Shown: one piece after another, positions 37,382-45,352 of the stretch
Position numbering within the stretch: position 1 is the first letter of the stretch
Layout of the letters: every line of letters begins with the position of its first letter
Source of the DNA: Cellulophaga sp. HaHa_2_95
GTDB taxonomy: Bacteria; Bacteroidota; Bacteroidia; Flavobacteriales; Flavobacteriaceae
Direction of reading: 5' to 3'
NCBI RefSeq assembly: GCF_019278565.1
Contig: NZ_CP058988.1
Span: forward strand, 62,001-126,000
Length of the DNA: 64,000 bases
Program-made: the position numbers and the translations under genes
Notes under the pieces: generated by a model
What the model was told of the DNA's origin: nothing
Databases searched by the model: none
The model's input: the letters and a program-made list of their open reading frames with translations, nothing else

Positions 37382-37816
37382 TTATAAAATTCCAACTCCT
37401 ACACGTACAGATGGCACTCGTACGCTAGTTCTTACAGTTGTCCTATTAGAAGGACGGTAATAATTTCGGTTATAGCCATAATAGTAATAGGTAGCATGGC
37501 TGTAATAATGTGTGCTATGATGGCAATGATCATCACAATGGTTATAATGTTCTGCATACGCATCACGTTTGCCTTTCATATAGGCGCGGTATGCTTTTCT
37601 ATCACGCTTCTTTAAATCTTTCTCATAAGCTTGTTGCTCATCCCAAAATTCTTCTTCAGCAGTCTCATCTTCTGTCGCAAACTCTTGTTCATATTTAGCA
37701 TCTTCCAATGCTCGTTGCTCATAATAAGTTTTAGTAGCTAATTTTTCTTCTGTTTGTGCTTGTAACCCTAAAGTTGCGAATACCGCTAAAAAAGGTAGTA
37801 GGTGAATTTTTTTCAT
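37382..37816 (-). CDS. Secreted His/Tyr-rich protein, unknown function
   Basis: The 144-residue protein starts with a signal peptide (MKKIHLLPFLAVFATLGLQAQ). An acidic, coiled-coil-like stretch (about 22-70, with DETAEEEFWDEQQAYEKDLKKRDRK) follows. Then comes a region extremely rich in His and Tyr, with HYNHCDDHCHH near residues 90-100 and ATYYYYGYNRNYY after it, and a basic, Val-rich tail. The composition suggests a metal-binding or surface-associated protein. I recognise no named family. Its terminator is shared with the M28 peptidase gene. Confidence 0.75.
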   Translation of the reverse strand: MKKIHLLPFLAVFATLGLQAQTEEKLATKTYYEQRALEDAKYEQEFATEDETAEEEFWDEQQAYEKDLKKRDRKAYRAYMKGKRDAYAEHYNHCDDHCHHSTHYYSHATYYYYGYNRNYYRPSNRTTVRTSVRVPSVRVGVGIL

Positions 37817-37981
37817 GCTTTAGTTATTTAAATTAAGAAATGGTTTAAGTTTCCTGTTCTGCTTCTAAAACAATTGAAATATAAAAAACCCTACTTTTCA
37901 TCTCTCACCCATCCACGATACGCAATAAAATAACAAAGGATTTGTTCTATATTTAAGTAATATATAAATAGACTTTTTAAA

Positions 37982-38638
37982 ATGGGATTCAACTTATCTG
38001 GTATTGCGATTAATAAAAATTTTGAGGCCGATTTTGATTACTTACAAGAAAAACTTGGATGGAATCTAGAAAAACAATCTGAAATTGACTTTGAAACTGC
38101 ATCTTCCAATTGGCAAGAGGAAGGAATCTGTGATGTGTATTTTTCTGAACAGGGTACTTTGTTATTCATTAGTATGGATCGATGTACGGAATCTTTTTCT
38201 ATTGAAAACCAGAATGTATTAACCTTTGCACTCTCTGAAACTTCCATGGCATTTAATATTATTTACACGGAGAACTGCATCGAAAAAAGGTCTATCATGC
38301 AGGTTGAAGATCATAGAATGCATGATGAAGGAGAGAAATTAGCTGTAGAATCTACCTCTGAAGATCCTTCAGAAATAATTTGGAACCAAATGGGAGTAGT
38401 ACTCGGCAAACCTTTTTGGGATATTGCACCCGATGCTAAAGCCACCCGGTACATTTTTAACATTTCTAAACCCCAATTAAAAGAAGAAGCAACATCTACG
38501 GAATCAGAAATAACAGTTCCAAAAGACAGGAAAATCACTTATGAAAGTGACCAAGGATCAATAAAAACAAAAAAGCAAGCCCCCTATCCTATAAAGACAC
38601 CCGCAACCGAAAAAAAATGGTGGGAGTTCTGGAAGTAA
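37982..38638 (+). CDS. Uncharacterised cytoplasmic protein, 218 residues
   Basis: The 218-residue protein has no signal peptide or membrane segment. It starts MGFNLSGIAINKNFEADFDYLQEKLGW, has a folded part to about residue 160 with IIWNQMGVVLGKPFWDIAPDAKATRYIFN, and then an unstructured Lys/Glu/Thr-rich tail ending in KKWWEFWK. I do not recognise a family. It begins a run of five short genes on the plus strand with 27-90-base gaps, most of them uncharacterised. Confidence 0.7.
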   Translation: MGFNLSGIAINKNFEADFDYLQEKLGWNLEKQSEIDFETASSNWQEEGICDVYFSEQGTLLFISMDRCTESFSIENQNVLTFALSETSMAFNIIYTENCIEKRSIMQVEDHRMHDEGEKLAVESTSEDPSEIIWNQMGVVLGKPFWDIAPDAKATRYIFNISKPQLKEEATSTESEITVPKDRKITYESDQGSIKTKKQAPYPIKTPATEKKWWEFWK

Positions 38639-38691
38639 GGAACTTTTTATACTTTAGAGTGTAAACAACCAAACTATTAAAAACCATAACT

Positions 38692-39057
38692 ATGAACATA
38701 GCAGCATACTTAATAATAGGAGGAATTATCTTAGCCTTAGTAATAAACTTCGCAATTAGCTCAAACAATATTTTTAAAATAGTCTCATATTGTTTAGAAC
38801 AAAATTCTGTTAGTAACTATTGGGCTATGTTTTTTAAAAGTAGTTTCAGTTTTAGAGCATTAATTTCTTCAACGCTTGGGTTAATCGTTGCTCTAATGAT
38901 TTTCCTAGTAATTACACCCTATATTCTAATCCGTACTTTTTCTAAAAAAGAACCCCTTATTAGTGCCGCAGAATTATCTGAACCAGTAATAGAGTCTTAT
39001 TTAAATTCTGAAGTTCAAAAAACCAAAGAGGACCCTAACAGGTTTATGCCGAAATAA
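38692..39057 (+). CDS. Small membrane protein with two predicted helices
   Basis: The 121-residue protein has hydrophobic segments at about 4-24 and 57-80 (STLGLIVALMIFLVITPYILI), with a polar loop between them and a soluble C-terminal tail of about 40 residues ending RFMPK. No conserved motif is recognised. It lies 53 bases after the 218-residue protein and 30 before the PH-domain protein, and is probably cotranscribed with one or both. Confidence 0.65.
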   Translation: MNIAAYLIIGGIILALVINFAISSNNIFKIVSYCLEQNSVSNYWAMFFKSSFSFRALISSTLGLIVALMIFLVITPYILIRTFSKKEPLISAAELSEPVIESYLNSEVQKTKEDPNRFMPK

Positions 39058-39087
39058 ATAATTATAACAAACTCAATAAAATAACAC

Positions 39088-39465
39088 ATGGGACTACTCA
39101 ATAAAATATTAGGTAATGCAAGCGAAGTTTCGATAGACAAGCTTCAAGAAAAATATGGTCGATTATTATTAGACAATGAAGTGGTAGAATTAGGGTTTAA
39201 ACTCTTCCGCGATACCTTCATGTTTACTAACAAACGTTTAATTCTCATAGACGTACAAGGATTAACGGGTAGTAAAGTACAGTACCAATCTTACCCTTAT
39301 AAAAGTATATCTAGATTCTCTTTAGAGACTGCAGGAACTTTTGATTTAGATGCCGAATTAAAAATTTGGATTTCTAGTGAAGACATTCCGTCTGTAAGTA
39401 AAAAATTTAATAAAAGTATTGATGTTTATGAAGTACAAAAATACTTGGCTAGCAAAGTGATGTAA
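39088..39465 (+). CDS. PH domain-containing protein
   Basis: The 125-residue protein looks like a bacterial pleckstrin-homology-like domain. It starts MGLLNKILGNASEVS, and then LLLDNEVVELGFKLFRDTFMFTNKRLILID shows the typical strand pattern, with YPYKSISRFSLETAGTFDLDAELKIW following. Bacterial PH-like proteins often form oligomeric rings or bind membranes or phosphoinositide-like ligands, but the role here is unknown. No signal peptide is present, so it is cytoplasmic. Confidence 0.8.
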   Translation: MGLLNKILGNASEVSIDKLQEKYGRLLLDNEVVELGFKLFRDTFMFTNKRLILIDVQGLTGSKVQYQSYPYKSISRFSLETAGTFDLDAELKIWISSEDIPSVSKKFNKSIDVYEVQKYLASKVM

Positions 39466-39554
39466 AGCAAAGATCAATGTCCATTTTTACAGTTTATATA
39501 ATCGCCGATGAAAACTTGATGGGTTCGTAGTGAAAGAATTAAGACACTCTAATT

Positions 39555-40061
39555 ATGGTAGAATTACGAGAATACACTTTAGACGTTGTAGAGGCTTATG
39601 CCTCTTATAGAAATAACAAAATCATTTTTGATAATGGGTATGATAAAGTACCTAATCCGTTTACCTTAAAAGACGCTGAAGATTTTATAAACCTACAAAC
39701 TGATAAAGCGATACCCGAACGGAAATTAATTTATTGGAAAGATCAATTTGTAGGTGAAATTGGGATAACGATCAATACGGATGTATTTAGATTAAGTGCT
39801 GAAATGGGCTATTTTATTGGAGCTCCTTTTTGGGGCAATGGTATTGCTTCTGAAGCAATAAAATTGATGGTTGATTATAGTTTTGAAACCTTTGAAATCA
39901 TTAGAATAGAAGCTGGTGTATTTTCATTCAACAAAGCATCAATGCGAGTATTAGAAAAAAATGGTTTTTACCTTGAATCTATTAAAAAAGACGCTGTAAT
40001 CAAAAACGGTGTTATTCTCGATGATTATATCTGGGTACAATTAAAAAGAAAACGTAACTAA
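39555..40061 (+). CDS. GNAT N-acetyltransferase, RimJ/RimL type
   Basis: The 168-residue protein is a GNAT domain of the RimJ/RimL kind that acetylates protein N-termini or small amines. It begins VELREYTLDVVEAYASYRNN and carries the acetyl-CoA-binding region EMGYFIGAPFWGNGIASEAIKLMVDY (about 92-117). It also has IIRIEAGVFSFNKASMRVLEKNGF, typical of the family. The acceptor is unknown. It sits between the PH-domain and SUFU-domain genes. Confidence 0.88.
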   Translation: MVELREYTLDVVEAYASYRNNKIIFDNGYDKVPNPFTLKDAEDFINLQTDKAIPERKLIYWKDQFVGEIGITINTDVFRLSAEMGYFIGAPFWGNGIASEAIKLMVDYSFETFEIIRIEAGVFSFNKASMRVLEKNGFYLESIKKDAVIKNGVILDDYIWVQLKRKRN

Positions 40062-40075
40062 AAATATAAATTACC

Positions 40076-40795
40076 ATGGAAAAATCTGAATCTGGATCCC
40101 CTATCTATAGGTATACAAACGAAGATAAAAACGAATTTGAAGGAGCCGGTGGCGATTCTTCAATGGAAGAAATATCTGATCATATTGAAGCTCATATAGG
40201 TGAAATTCATATGGTCTTTCATGAAATAGTATCAGAGCAAGTACATATAGATGTGCACTGGGTAAAACCTACAAAAGAACACCCTTTTCATACTTTAATT
40301 ACTTCTGGAATGAGTGATAAGCCAATGAATACACCCGAAGGTGTAGAAGGATGCGATTATGCAGAATTGAGTATTTGTTTGCCAGAAGAGTGGAAAATAT
40401 CAGAAGAAGATTTTAAAGATGAGAAGAATTATTGGCCCATTCGGTTTTTAAAATATCTTGCTAGGTTTCCGCACGAATACAACACATGGCTTAGTTACGG
40501 GCACACCATACCTAATGGGAACCCACCCGAAGCCTTTGCCGAAAACACAAAACTAAATACTATGATTTTATTGCCGTCCATAATGTTTGGCGATAAGTTC
40601 CCTATCCTTGAACTGGAAAATAAAAAAATCACTTTCTATACCCTTATACCTTTGTATGATGAGGAAGTTGCCTTAAAAATGGCCAAAGGAGTAGACGCAC
40701 TTTTTGATGGTTTTGACAAATTTGGACTTACCGATGTACTTCAAATTAACCGGCCAAATACTATTGTTAAAAAGAAGTTTTTAGGACTCTTTTAA
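40076..40795 (+). CDS. Suppressor-of-fused (SUFU) domain protein
   Basis: The 239-residue protein contains a bacterial Suppressor-of-fused-like domain. The recognisable stretch runs from DHIEAHIGEIHMVFHEIVSEQVHIDVHWVKPT through LITSGMSDKPMNTPEG and CDYAELSICLPEEWKI to NYWPIRFLKYLARFPHEYNTWL. The SUFU-like superfamily includes many bacterial immunity proteins against polymorphic toxins. No toxin gene is found nearby, so it could be an orphan immunity protein or a housekeeping relative. It is in the same orientation and close to the GNAT gene (15-base gap). Confidence 0.85.
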   Translation: MEKSESGSPIYRYTNEDKNEFEGAGGDSSMEEISDHIEAHIGEIHMVFHEIVSEQVHIDVHWVKPTKEHPFHTLITSGMSDKPMNTPEGVEGCDYAELSICLPEEWKISEEDFKDEKNYWPIRFLKYLARFPHEYNTWLSYGHTIPNGNPPEAFAENTKLNTMILLPSIMFGDKFPILELENKKITFYTLIPLYDEEVALKMAKGVDALFDGFDKFGLTDVLQINRPNTIVKKKFLGLF

Positions 40796-40819
40796 AAATA
40801 AGTGAGGAGCTATTTTCCC

Positions 40820-40827
40820 TAACTTTG
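40820..40827 (+). promoter_or_regulatory. Promoter -7 box of the DUF4442 gene
   Basis: TAACTTTG is an exact TAnnTTTG match, 29 bases before the ATG at 40857. It separates this gene from the SUFU gene. Confidence 0.55.
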
Positions 40828-40856
40828 GCACTAATTTAGTAATATCATTTTTTTGC

Positions 40857-41381
40857 ATGTCTATTTATAAAAAGATCGCTGACATAGGAAGTAAATACAT
40901 AGAAACCGCCACCCTATTTAAATATGGTTTTAATTTCTCTCCTATGTACCGAAGAACTACGGCGAGAATTATTTTAATTTCTAAAGACTTGCTGCATATC
41001 CGTATCAAACTCCCAATTAGTTACAAGAACAAAAACTATGTGAGTTCTATCTTTGGCGGGAGTATGTTTGCCGCTGTAGACCCTATTCCTATGGTTCAAT
41101 TAATGAACTTAATTGGAGATGATTATGTAGTTTGGGATAAAGCCGCAGAGATAAGATTTAAAAAACCAGCAAAAGAAAATTTATATGCGAACTTCAATTA
41201 TACCTTAGCCGAAGTAGCAGAAATTAAAAAGCGAGTTAAAGCTAATAACGAAATAGAAATTGTGAAACATACCGCTTTGACAAACAAAGAAAATACGATC
41301 ACTTTTTGTGAAGTTGCTAAGACAATTTACATTGCTGACAAAACCTATTTTAAAGAAAAAAAAGAGCGCTTAAATCGCTAA
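40857..41381 (+). CDS. DUF4442 family hotdog-fold protein
   Basis: The 174-residue protein matches DUF4442, a branch of the hotdog-fold thioesterase-like superfamily. Typical parts are FNFSPMYRRTTARIILISKDLLHIRIKLP (about 25-53), YVSSIFGGSMFAAVDPIPMVQLM and AEIRFKKPAKENLYANF. Members probably act on acyl-CoA or acyl-ACP, but substrates are unknown. It is cytoplasmic, with its own predicted promoter. Confidence 0.85.
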   Translation: MSIYKKIADIGSKYIETATLFKYGFNFSPMYRRTTARIILISKDLLHIRIKLPISYKNKNYVSSIFGGSMFAAVDPIPMVQLMNLIGDDYVVWDKAAEIRFKKPAKENLYANFNYTLAEVAEIKKRVKANNEIEIVKHTALTNKENTITFCEVAKTIYIADKTYFKEKKERLNR

Positions 41382-41459
41382 ATAATCATTAAGCACCTCT
41401 AAACTGCTTCAGAATTTCAGTTTTCAATAAAACAACAAGACCTTAGTCTAATACATCCC

Positions 41460-42593
41460 ATGGTGAAACGAATTTTAAAAAAAATAATAATTGTCGTTTT
41501 AGCCATCATCGGTTTCGCAATCGTATTCTATTTTTTATTCACGAACTTTTATCCAAGTTTTGGCGGTGAAGTTTCTAAGGCACGTAAATTGGTCTATCAA
41601 AAGTCTCCCCAATTTAAAAAGGGAATATTTAATAATCACAAAGCAGTTCCTAAAGATTTAAATTTTTCTGAAACGCTGAAGCTTAGCTACACGTTTTTAA
41701 CCACAAAGGTGCCTAATGGCAGACCTAAGAAAGATTTAAAAGTTCACAAACTAGATTCGGCAGCAGTGGCCAATTACGCGAAAGAGGCGCGTTTGGTATG
41801 GTACGGACATTCCTCTTTTCTATTACAACTACAAGGAAAAACTATTCTTTTAGATCCTATGCTAAGTAAAGTTGCAGCCCCTCACCCATTATTAGGAGAA
41901 AATCGGTTTAATAAAGATTTTCCGTTAGCCGTAGAAAAATTAGGAACTATTAATGCGGTTCTTTTTTCACACGACCATTATGATCATTTAGATTACGAAA
42001 CTATTTTAAAGATAAAAGATAAAACCAAACAGTTCTATGTTCCCCTAGGTTTAGGCGTGCATTTAGAAGCATGGGGCGTTTCAAAAGATCGCATAACCGA
42101 ATTAGATTGGTGGCAAGAAACACACTTGGAAGAACTGACTCTTGTCTGTACGCCAGCGCAACATTTTTCTGGACGTAAATTTAATACTACCCGGAGTACA
42201 CTTTGGAGTTCTTGGGTGATACAATCAGAAGATGAAAATATTTATTTTAGTGGTGATAGTGGTTATGCTTCACATTTTAAAGAAATAGGTGAAAAATATG
42301 GCCCTTTTGATATTGCATTAATGGAATGCGGACAATACGACAAAATGTGGCCAGATATACATATGATGCCTGAAGAAACAGCACAAGCAGGAATAGATAT
42401 AAAAGCTAGAAAAGTAATGCCCATACATTGGGCTGGCTTTAAACTAGCTTTACATAACTGGACAGACCCTGTAACACGTTTGAAACTTGCGGCAGACAAA
42501 TTAGGCTTACCTATACTTACCCCGGAATTAGGAGCTGAAATTATGGTTAAGGATAGCATCAACACGACCTCAAACTGGTGGCAAGGCTTGTAA
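41460..42593 (+). CDS. NAPE-PLD-like metallo-beta-lactamase fold hydrolase
   Basis: The 377-residue protein starts with one membrane helix (about 7-28) and a metallo-beta-lactamase domain of the UlaG/NAPE-PLD type. The key sequences are WYGHSSFLLQLQGKTILLDPML, SHDHYDHLD (HxHxDH), FSGDSGYASHF and PIHWAGFKLALHNWTDPV. NAPE-PLD hydrolyses N-acyl-phosphatidylethanolamine, but bacterial homologues may differ. It is probably anchored in the inner membrane with the active domain on one side. The substrate is unknown; a lipid would be reasonable. Confidence 0.88.
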   Translation: MVKRILKKIIIVVLAIIGFAIVFYFLFTNFYPSFGGEVSKARKLVYQKSPQFKKGIFNNHKAVPKDLNFSETLKLSYTFLTTKVPNGRPKKDLKVHKLDSAAVANYAKEARLVWYGHSSFLLQLQGKTILLDPMLSKVAAPHPLLGENRFNKDFPLAVEKLGTINAVLFSHDHYDHLDYETILKIKDKTKQFYVPLGLGVHLEAWGVSKDRITELDWWQETHLEELTLVCTPAQHFSGRKFNTTRSTLWSSWVIQSEDENIYFSGDSGYASHFKEIGEKYGPFDIALMECGQYDKMWPDIHMMPEETAQAGIDIKARKVMPIHWAGFKLALHNWTDPVTRLKLAADKLGLPILTPELGAEIMVKDSINTTSNWWQGL

Positions 42594-42645
42594 AAATTGC
42601 GATTTCTTTAATTTAGTAAAATAAAAAGACATCTTTCTAGCCTTA

Positions 42646-42690
42646 TGTGACTTTAGTCACTTTATAAAACATATTCATTCGTGATCTTTG
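42646..42690 (+). promoter_or_regulatory. Crp/Fnr-type palindrome and -7 box upstream of the DUF2892 gene
   Basis: GTGACTTTAGTCAC at 42647-42660 is a perfect palindrome with 5-base arms. Read as TGTGA-N6-TCAC it resembles a Crp/Fnr-family operator. GATCTTTG at 42683-42690 fits the -7 box with one mismatch. A start near 42696 puts the palindrome centre at about -42, the position used by class II activators. Confidence 0.5.
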
Positions 42691-42720
42691 ATAGTAACGT
42701 AATCTACTAAATAATATATC

Positions 42721-42933
42721 ATGAAAAAAAATATGGGAACTACAGACAAAACGATCAGAGTACTTCTTGCAGCTTTAATTGCTGTACTCTATTTTACCAA
42801 CGTAATTACAGGTACACTTGGCATCATCCTTTTAGTTCTTGCTGGTGTTTTTGTCATTACAAGTCTGGTTAGTTTTTGCCCTTTATACCCTTTATTAGGC
42901 TTTTCAAGTTGCCCCCTAAAACCAAAAAAGTAA
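42721..42933 (+). CDS. DUF2892 family small membrane protein (YgaP-like TM)
   Basis: The 70-residue protein matches DUF2892. It starts MKKNMGTTDKTIRVLLAALIAVLYF and has two hydrophobic segments (about 12-30 and 34-52). It ends in SFCPLYPLLGFSSCPLKPKK, with two cysteines in the tail. Related domains form the membrane anchor of rhodanese YgaP. No rhodanese partner lies alongside. The operator-like palindrome upstream suggests redox- or respiration-linked control, which is inference. Confidence 0.88.
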   Translation: MKKNMGTTDKTIRVLLAALIAVLYFTNVITGTLGIILLVLAGVFVITSLVSFCPLYPLLGFSSCPLKPKK

Positions 42934-43013
42934 CACGGTTACATGTTTCAATACTTCCTTAATTAGACGCTAATTACTTTAGTCTACCTAAACTATAGGA
43001 ATACTATTTTTTA

Positions 43014-43021
43014 TACATTTG
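43014..43021 (+). promoter_or_regulatory. Promoter -7 box of the DUF2490 gene
   Basis: TACATTTG is an exact TAnnTTTG match. It overlaps a TTG codon at 43019, so the ATG at 43040, which begins a signal peptide, is the right start. Confidence 0.55.
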
Positions 43022-43039
43022 CTCCTATATTTAAAATCG

Positions 43040-43774
43040 ATGAAAATAGGAGTACGTGCACTACCAATTGTGTTATTCAGCTACCTCAACACCTTTTGTG
43101 CACTAGGACAGAAGCATATTATTAATCAAGAGGCGCTATGGACAAGCTATTCTTTAAAACTTAAATTGAATGACAACTATCAAATTAGGCAAGAATTAGA
43201 CCAGCGAAATTATCGAAATCCTTGGCGCCAACAACAAGTGCTTTCTAGAACAAATCTAGAATATCAATTAGGTAACGGCTGGACAACCGCAGTTGGTATC
43301 GCAGGTGTACTGCAAGCACTACCCAATGACCCTGAAATAAAGGATTATTACACTCAAAAAGAAATTAGACCACAGATAGAACTTGCCTACAAACAAACAC
43401 TATCTGAGAAGTTTCTAGTGCGTCATCGGTTTTGGTCAGAATTTCGATTTTTAGCATCAGAACCTGACTCTTATACCTATGCAAACACTCGACTACGCTA
43501 CAAAATAGAATTAAAATATACACCCCTAAAAAAGGTAAGCTTAAAAGCTTTTGATGAACTGTTTATAAACGCAGGTAATACTATTGTAAACAATGTATTT
43601 GACCAAAATAGAATAGGTACTAGTATTCAGTTTATGCCCCTTGATCATCTAGGTTTTGAGATAGGATATTTTAATTTATTTCAACAGCAGAAATCTGGTA
43701 TAGATTTCTACAACCGTGACATTATAAAATTTACCATACACCACACTATAACTGTAAAGAAAAATAAAGCCTAA
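43040..43774 (+). CDS. DUF2490 family outer membrane-type protein
   Basis: The 244-residue protein begins with a signal peptide (MKIGVRALPIVLFSYLNTFCALGQ) and matches DUF2490, a family of predicted outer-membrane beta-barrels. The alternating hydrophobic pattern and the QEALWTSYSLKLKLNDNYQIRQELDQRNYRN stretch (about 28-58) fit strands of a barrel. The C-terminus ends in a strand, FTIHHTITVKK. The function is unknown. It is independently transcribed from the -7 box at 43014. Confidence 0.82.
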   Translation: MKIGVRALPIVLFSYLNTFCALGQKHIINQEALWTSYSLKLKLNDNYQIRQELDQRNYRNPWRQQQVLSRTNLEYQLGNGWTTAVGIAGVLQALPNDPEIKDYYTQKEIRPQIELAYKQTLSEKFLVRHRFWSEFRFLASEPDSYTYANTRLRYKIELKYTPLKKVSLKAFDELFINAGNTIVNNVFDQNRIGTSIQFMPLDHLGFEIGYFNLFQQQKSGIDFYNRDIIKFTIHHTITVKKNKA

Positions 43775-43836
43775 TCTGTAGTTACTAACTATTTTTTGTA
43801 GTATTGTTTAAGCAATAGCATCCTCACGAAATAACT

Positions 43837-44406
43837 ATGACAGACTTAGTTCTTGACACTACCTTTAAAGGAGAAAACTACAGCATTACTAGATTGCCCA
43901 AAGCAGAATATGAAAATTGTATCTTTGAAAATTGCAATTTCTCCAAGGCAAACTTAAGCAATAGCACCTTTTCTGAATGTGAATTTATAGACTGTGATAT
44001 TAGTAATGCTACTTTTGCGGAAGTAACTTTAAAAGAGACGCTTTTTAAAGACTGCAAATTATTGGGTGTTAACTTTCAATACTGCAATACTTTTATTTTA
44101 TCCTTCCGCTTTGAAAATTGCAACTTAGACTTCGCATCTTTTTACAGTTTAAAAATTAGAAGAACACGGTTTGCTCATTGTAAAATGAGTCAGGTAGATT
44201 TTACAAATACAGATGCAAGTGAAGCAATTTTTAATCAATGTGATTTGAGTGCTGCTATCTTCAGCAATACCATTTTACAAAAAGCAGACTTTTCTTCTGC
44301 CCTCAATTTTTCTATAGACCCCGAAGCCAATATTTTAAAAAATGCACAGTTCTCCAAAGATAATCTTGCGGGCTTACTCACAAAATACCGTATTTCAATT
44401 CATTGA
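43837..44406 (+). CDS. Pentapeptide repeat protein
   Basis: The 189-residue protein is built of pentapeptide repeats of the A(D/N)LXX type, visible as CIFENCNFSKANLSNSTFSECEF and repeated CxFxxxxF units to about residue 160. It forms a right-handed quadrilateral beta-helix. It ends FSIDPEANILKNAQFSKDNLAGLLTKYRISIH, as do many single-domain Qnr/McbG-like proteins of Bacteroidota. Proteins of this kind can mimic DNA and protect gyrase, but no quinolone resistance role can be claimed from sequence. No signal peptide is present. Confidence 0.9.
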   Translation: MTDLVLDTTFKGENYSITRLPKAEYENCIFENCNFSKANLSNSTFSECEFIDCDISNATFAEVTLKETLFKDCKLLGVNFQYCNTFILSFRFENCNLDFASFYSLKIRRTRFAHCKMSQVDFTNTDASEAIFNQCDLSAAIFSNTILQKADFSSALNFSIDPEANILKNAQFSKDNLAGLLTKYRISIH

Positions 44407-44458
44407 TATTCAACATGTCAAATAAATTGTATATTAGATCATTGTAAATAACACACTT

Positions 44459-44947
44459 ATGAAACCATTTTACCTTCTAGTACTCGTAACAAGTTTCTGT
44501 ACGGCACAAAACACATTTTCTTTAGGAGAAGATGAAACAGCACCAAAAGCTACGCTTGAAGATGCTAGCTTTATGACGGGCCACTGGGTGGGTGAAGCCT
44601 TTGGAGGTATTAGTGAAGAAATCTGGACCAAAGCAGAAGGAGATTCTATGATGTTCTCATTTCGCTTAGTTATTGAAGGCAAAGTAGATTTCTACGAGCT
44701 TGGACATATTATTGAAGAGGGAGAAACAATTCATTTGCAATTAAAGCATTTTTCAGGAGATCTTAATGGTTGGGAAGCCAAAGATGAATTTCAAGACTTT
44801 CCTTTAGTGAAAAAGGAAAAAAACAAACTGTATTTTGATGGTCTTACCTATGAAAGAATTAGCGATCAGGAAATGGTAGCTTATGTACTTACAGAGGAAG
44901 AAGATGGTAGCACACAGGAACTAAAATTTACGTTTAAAAAACAATAA
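44459..44947 (+). CDS. Exported DUF6265-like protein
   Basis: The 162-residue protein has a signal peptide (MKPFYLLVLVTSFCTAQ) and a soluble domain with SFMTGHWVGEAFGGISEEIWTKAEGDSMMFSFRLV (about 38-72) and a C-terminal YERISDQEMVAYVLTEEEDGS. This pattern is seen in the small DUF6265 family, whose members are predicted to be small beta-barrels. The function is unknown. The following gene starts one base after its stop at a TTG. Confidence 0.75.
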   Translation: MKPFYLLVLVTSFCTAQNTFSLGEDETAPKATLEDASFMTGHWVGEAFGGISEEIWTKAEGDSMMFSFRLVIEGKVDFYELGHIIEEGETIHLQLKHFSGDLNGWEAKDEFQDFPLVKKEKNKLYFDGLTYERISDQEMVAYVLTEEEDGSTQELKFTFKKQ

Positions 44948-44948
44948 T

Positions 44949-45299
44949 TTGGAAAAGCTTTGTCCTGAATGTGGAGAAAAAATCATTGGTCGGATAGATA
45001 AAAAATTCTGCTCTGACTATTGCCGAAATTCTTTCAACAATAAGCTAAACAAAGATTCTAAAAATCTTATACGCAACATTAATAACAGATTGCGAAAAAA
45101 CCATCGTATCCTAGAAAGTTTTTCATTAAAAGACGGTAAGACAAAAACCACGCGCTACAAACTCTTAGACAAAGGTTTTGACTTTGAAATTTTCACAAGC
45201 ATCTACACTACAAAAAAAGGAACGATATATTATTTTGTTTATGACCTTGGCTATTTGCCTTTAGACAATGATTATTATATGATTGTAAAAAGGGAATAA
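44949..45299 (+). CDS. Zinc-ribbon small protein
   Basis: The 116-residue protein begins at TTG and carries a Cys4 zinc knuckle: CPECG (Cys5, Cys8) and CSDYC (Cys21, Cys25) in the first 30 residues. This resembles short DUF2116-like zinc-binding proteins. A basic middle part includes NNRLRKNHRILES, and the tail is a beta-rich segment. It follows the exported protein by one base, so the two genes are probably cotranscribed. I recognise no assigned function. Confidence 0.75.
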   Translation: MEKLCPECGEKIIGRIDKKFCSDYCRNSFNNKLNKDSKNLIRNINNRLRKNHRILESFSLKDGKTKTTRYKLLDKGFDFEIFTSIYTTKKGTIYYFVYDLGYLPLDNDYYMIVKRE

Positions 45300-45325
45300 A
45301 AAAACCTCACAAGAAGCGTGAGGTT
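45296..45325 (-). terminator. Intrinsic terminator after the CBS gene
   Basis: AACCTCAC (45303-45310) pairs with GTGAGGTT (45318-45325) around AAGAAGC. A run of A on the plus strand becomes a T run on the minus strand, so it mainly terminates the CBS gene; on the plus strand the T run is weak. Confidence 0.8.
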
Positions 45326-45352
45326 ATTGCTAATGGTTACTACATTTTTTAA

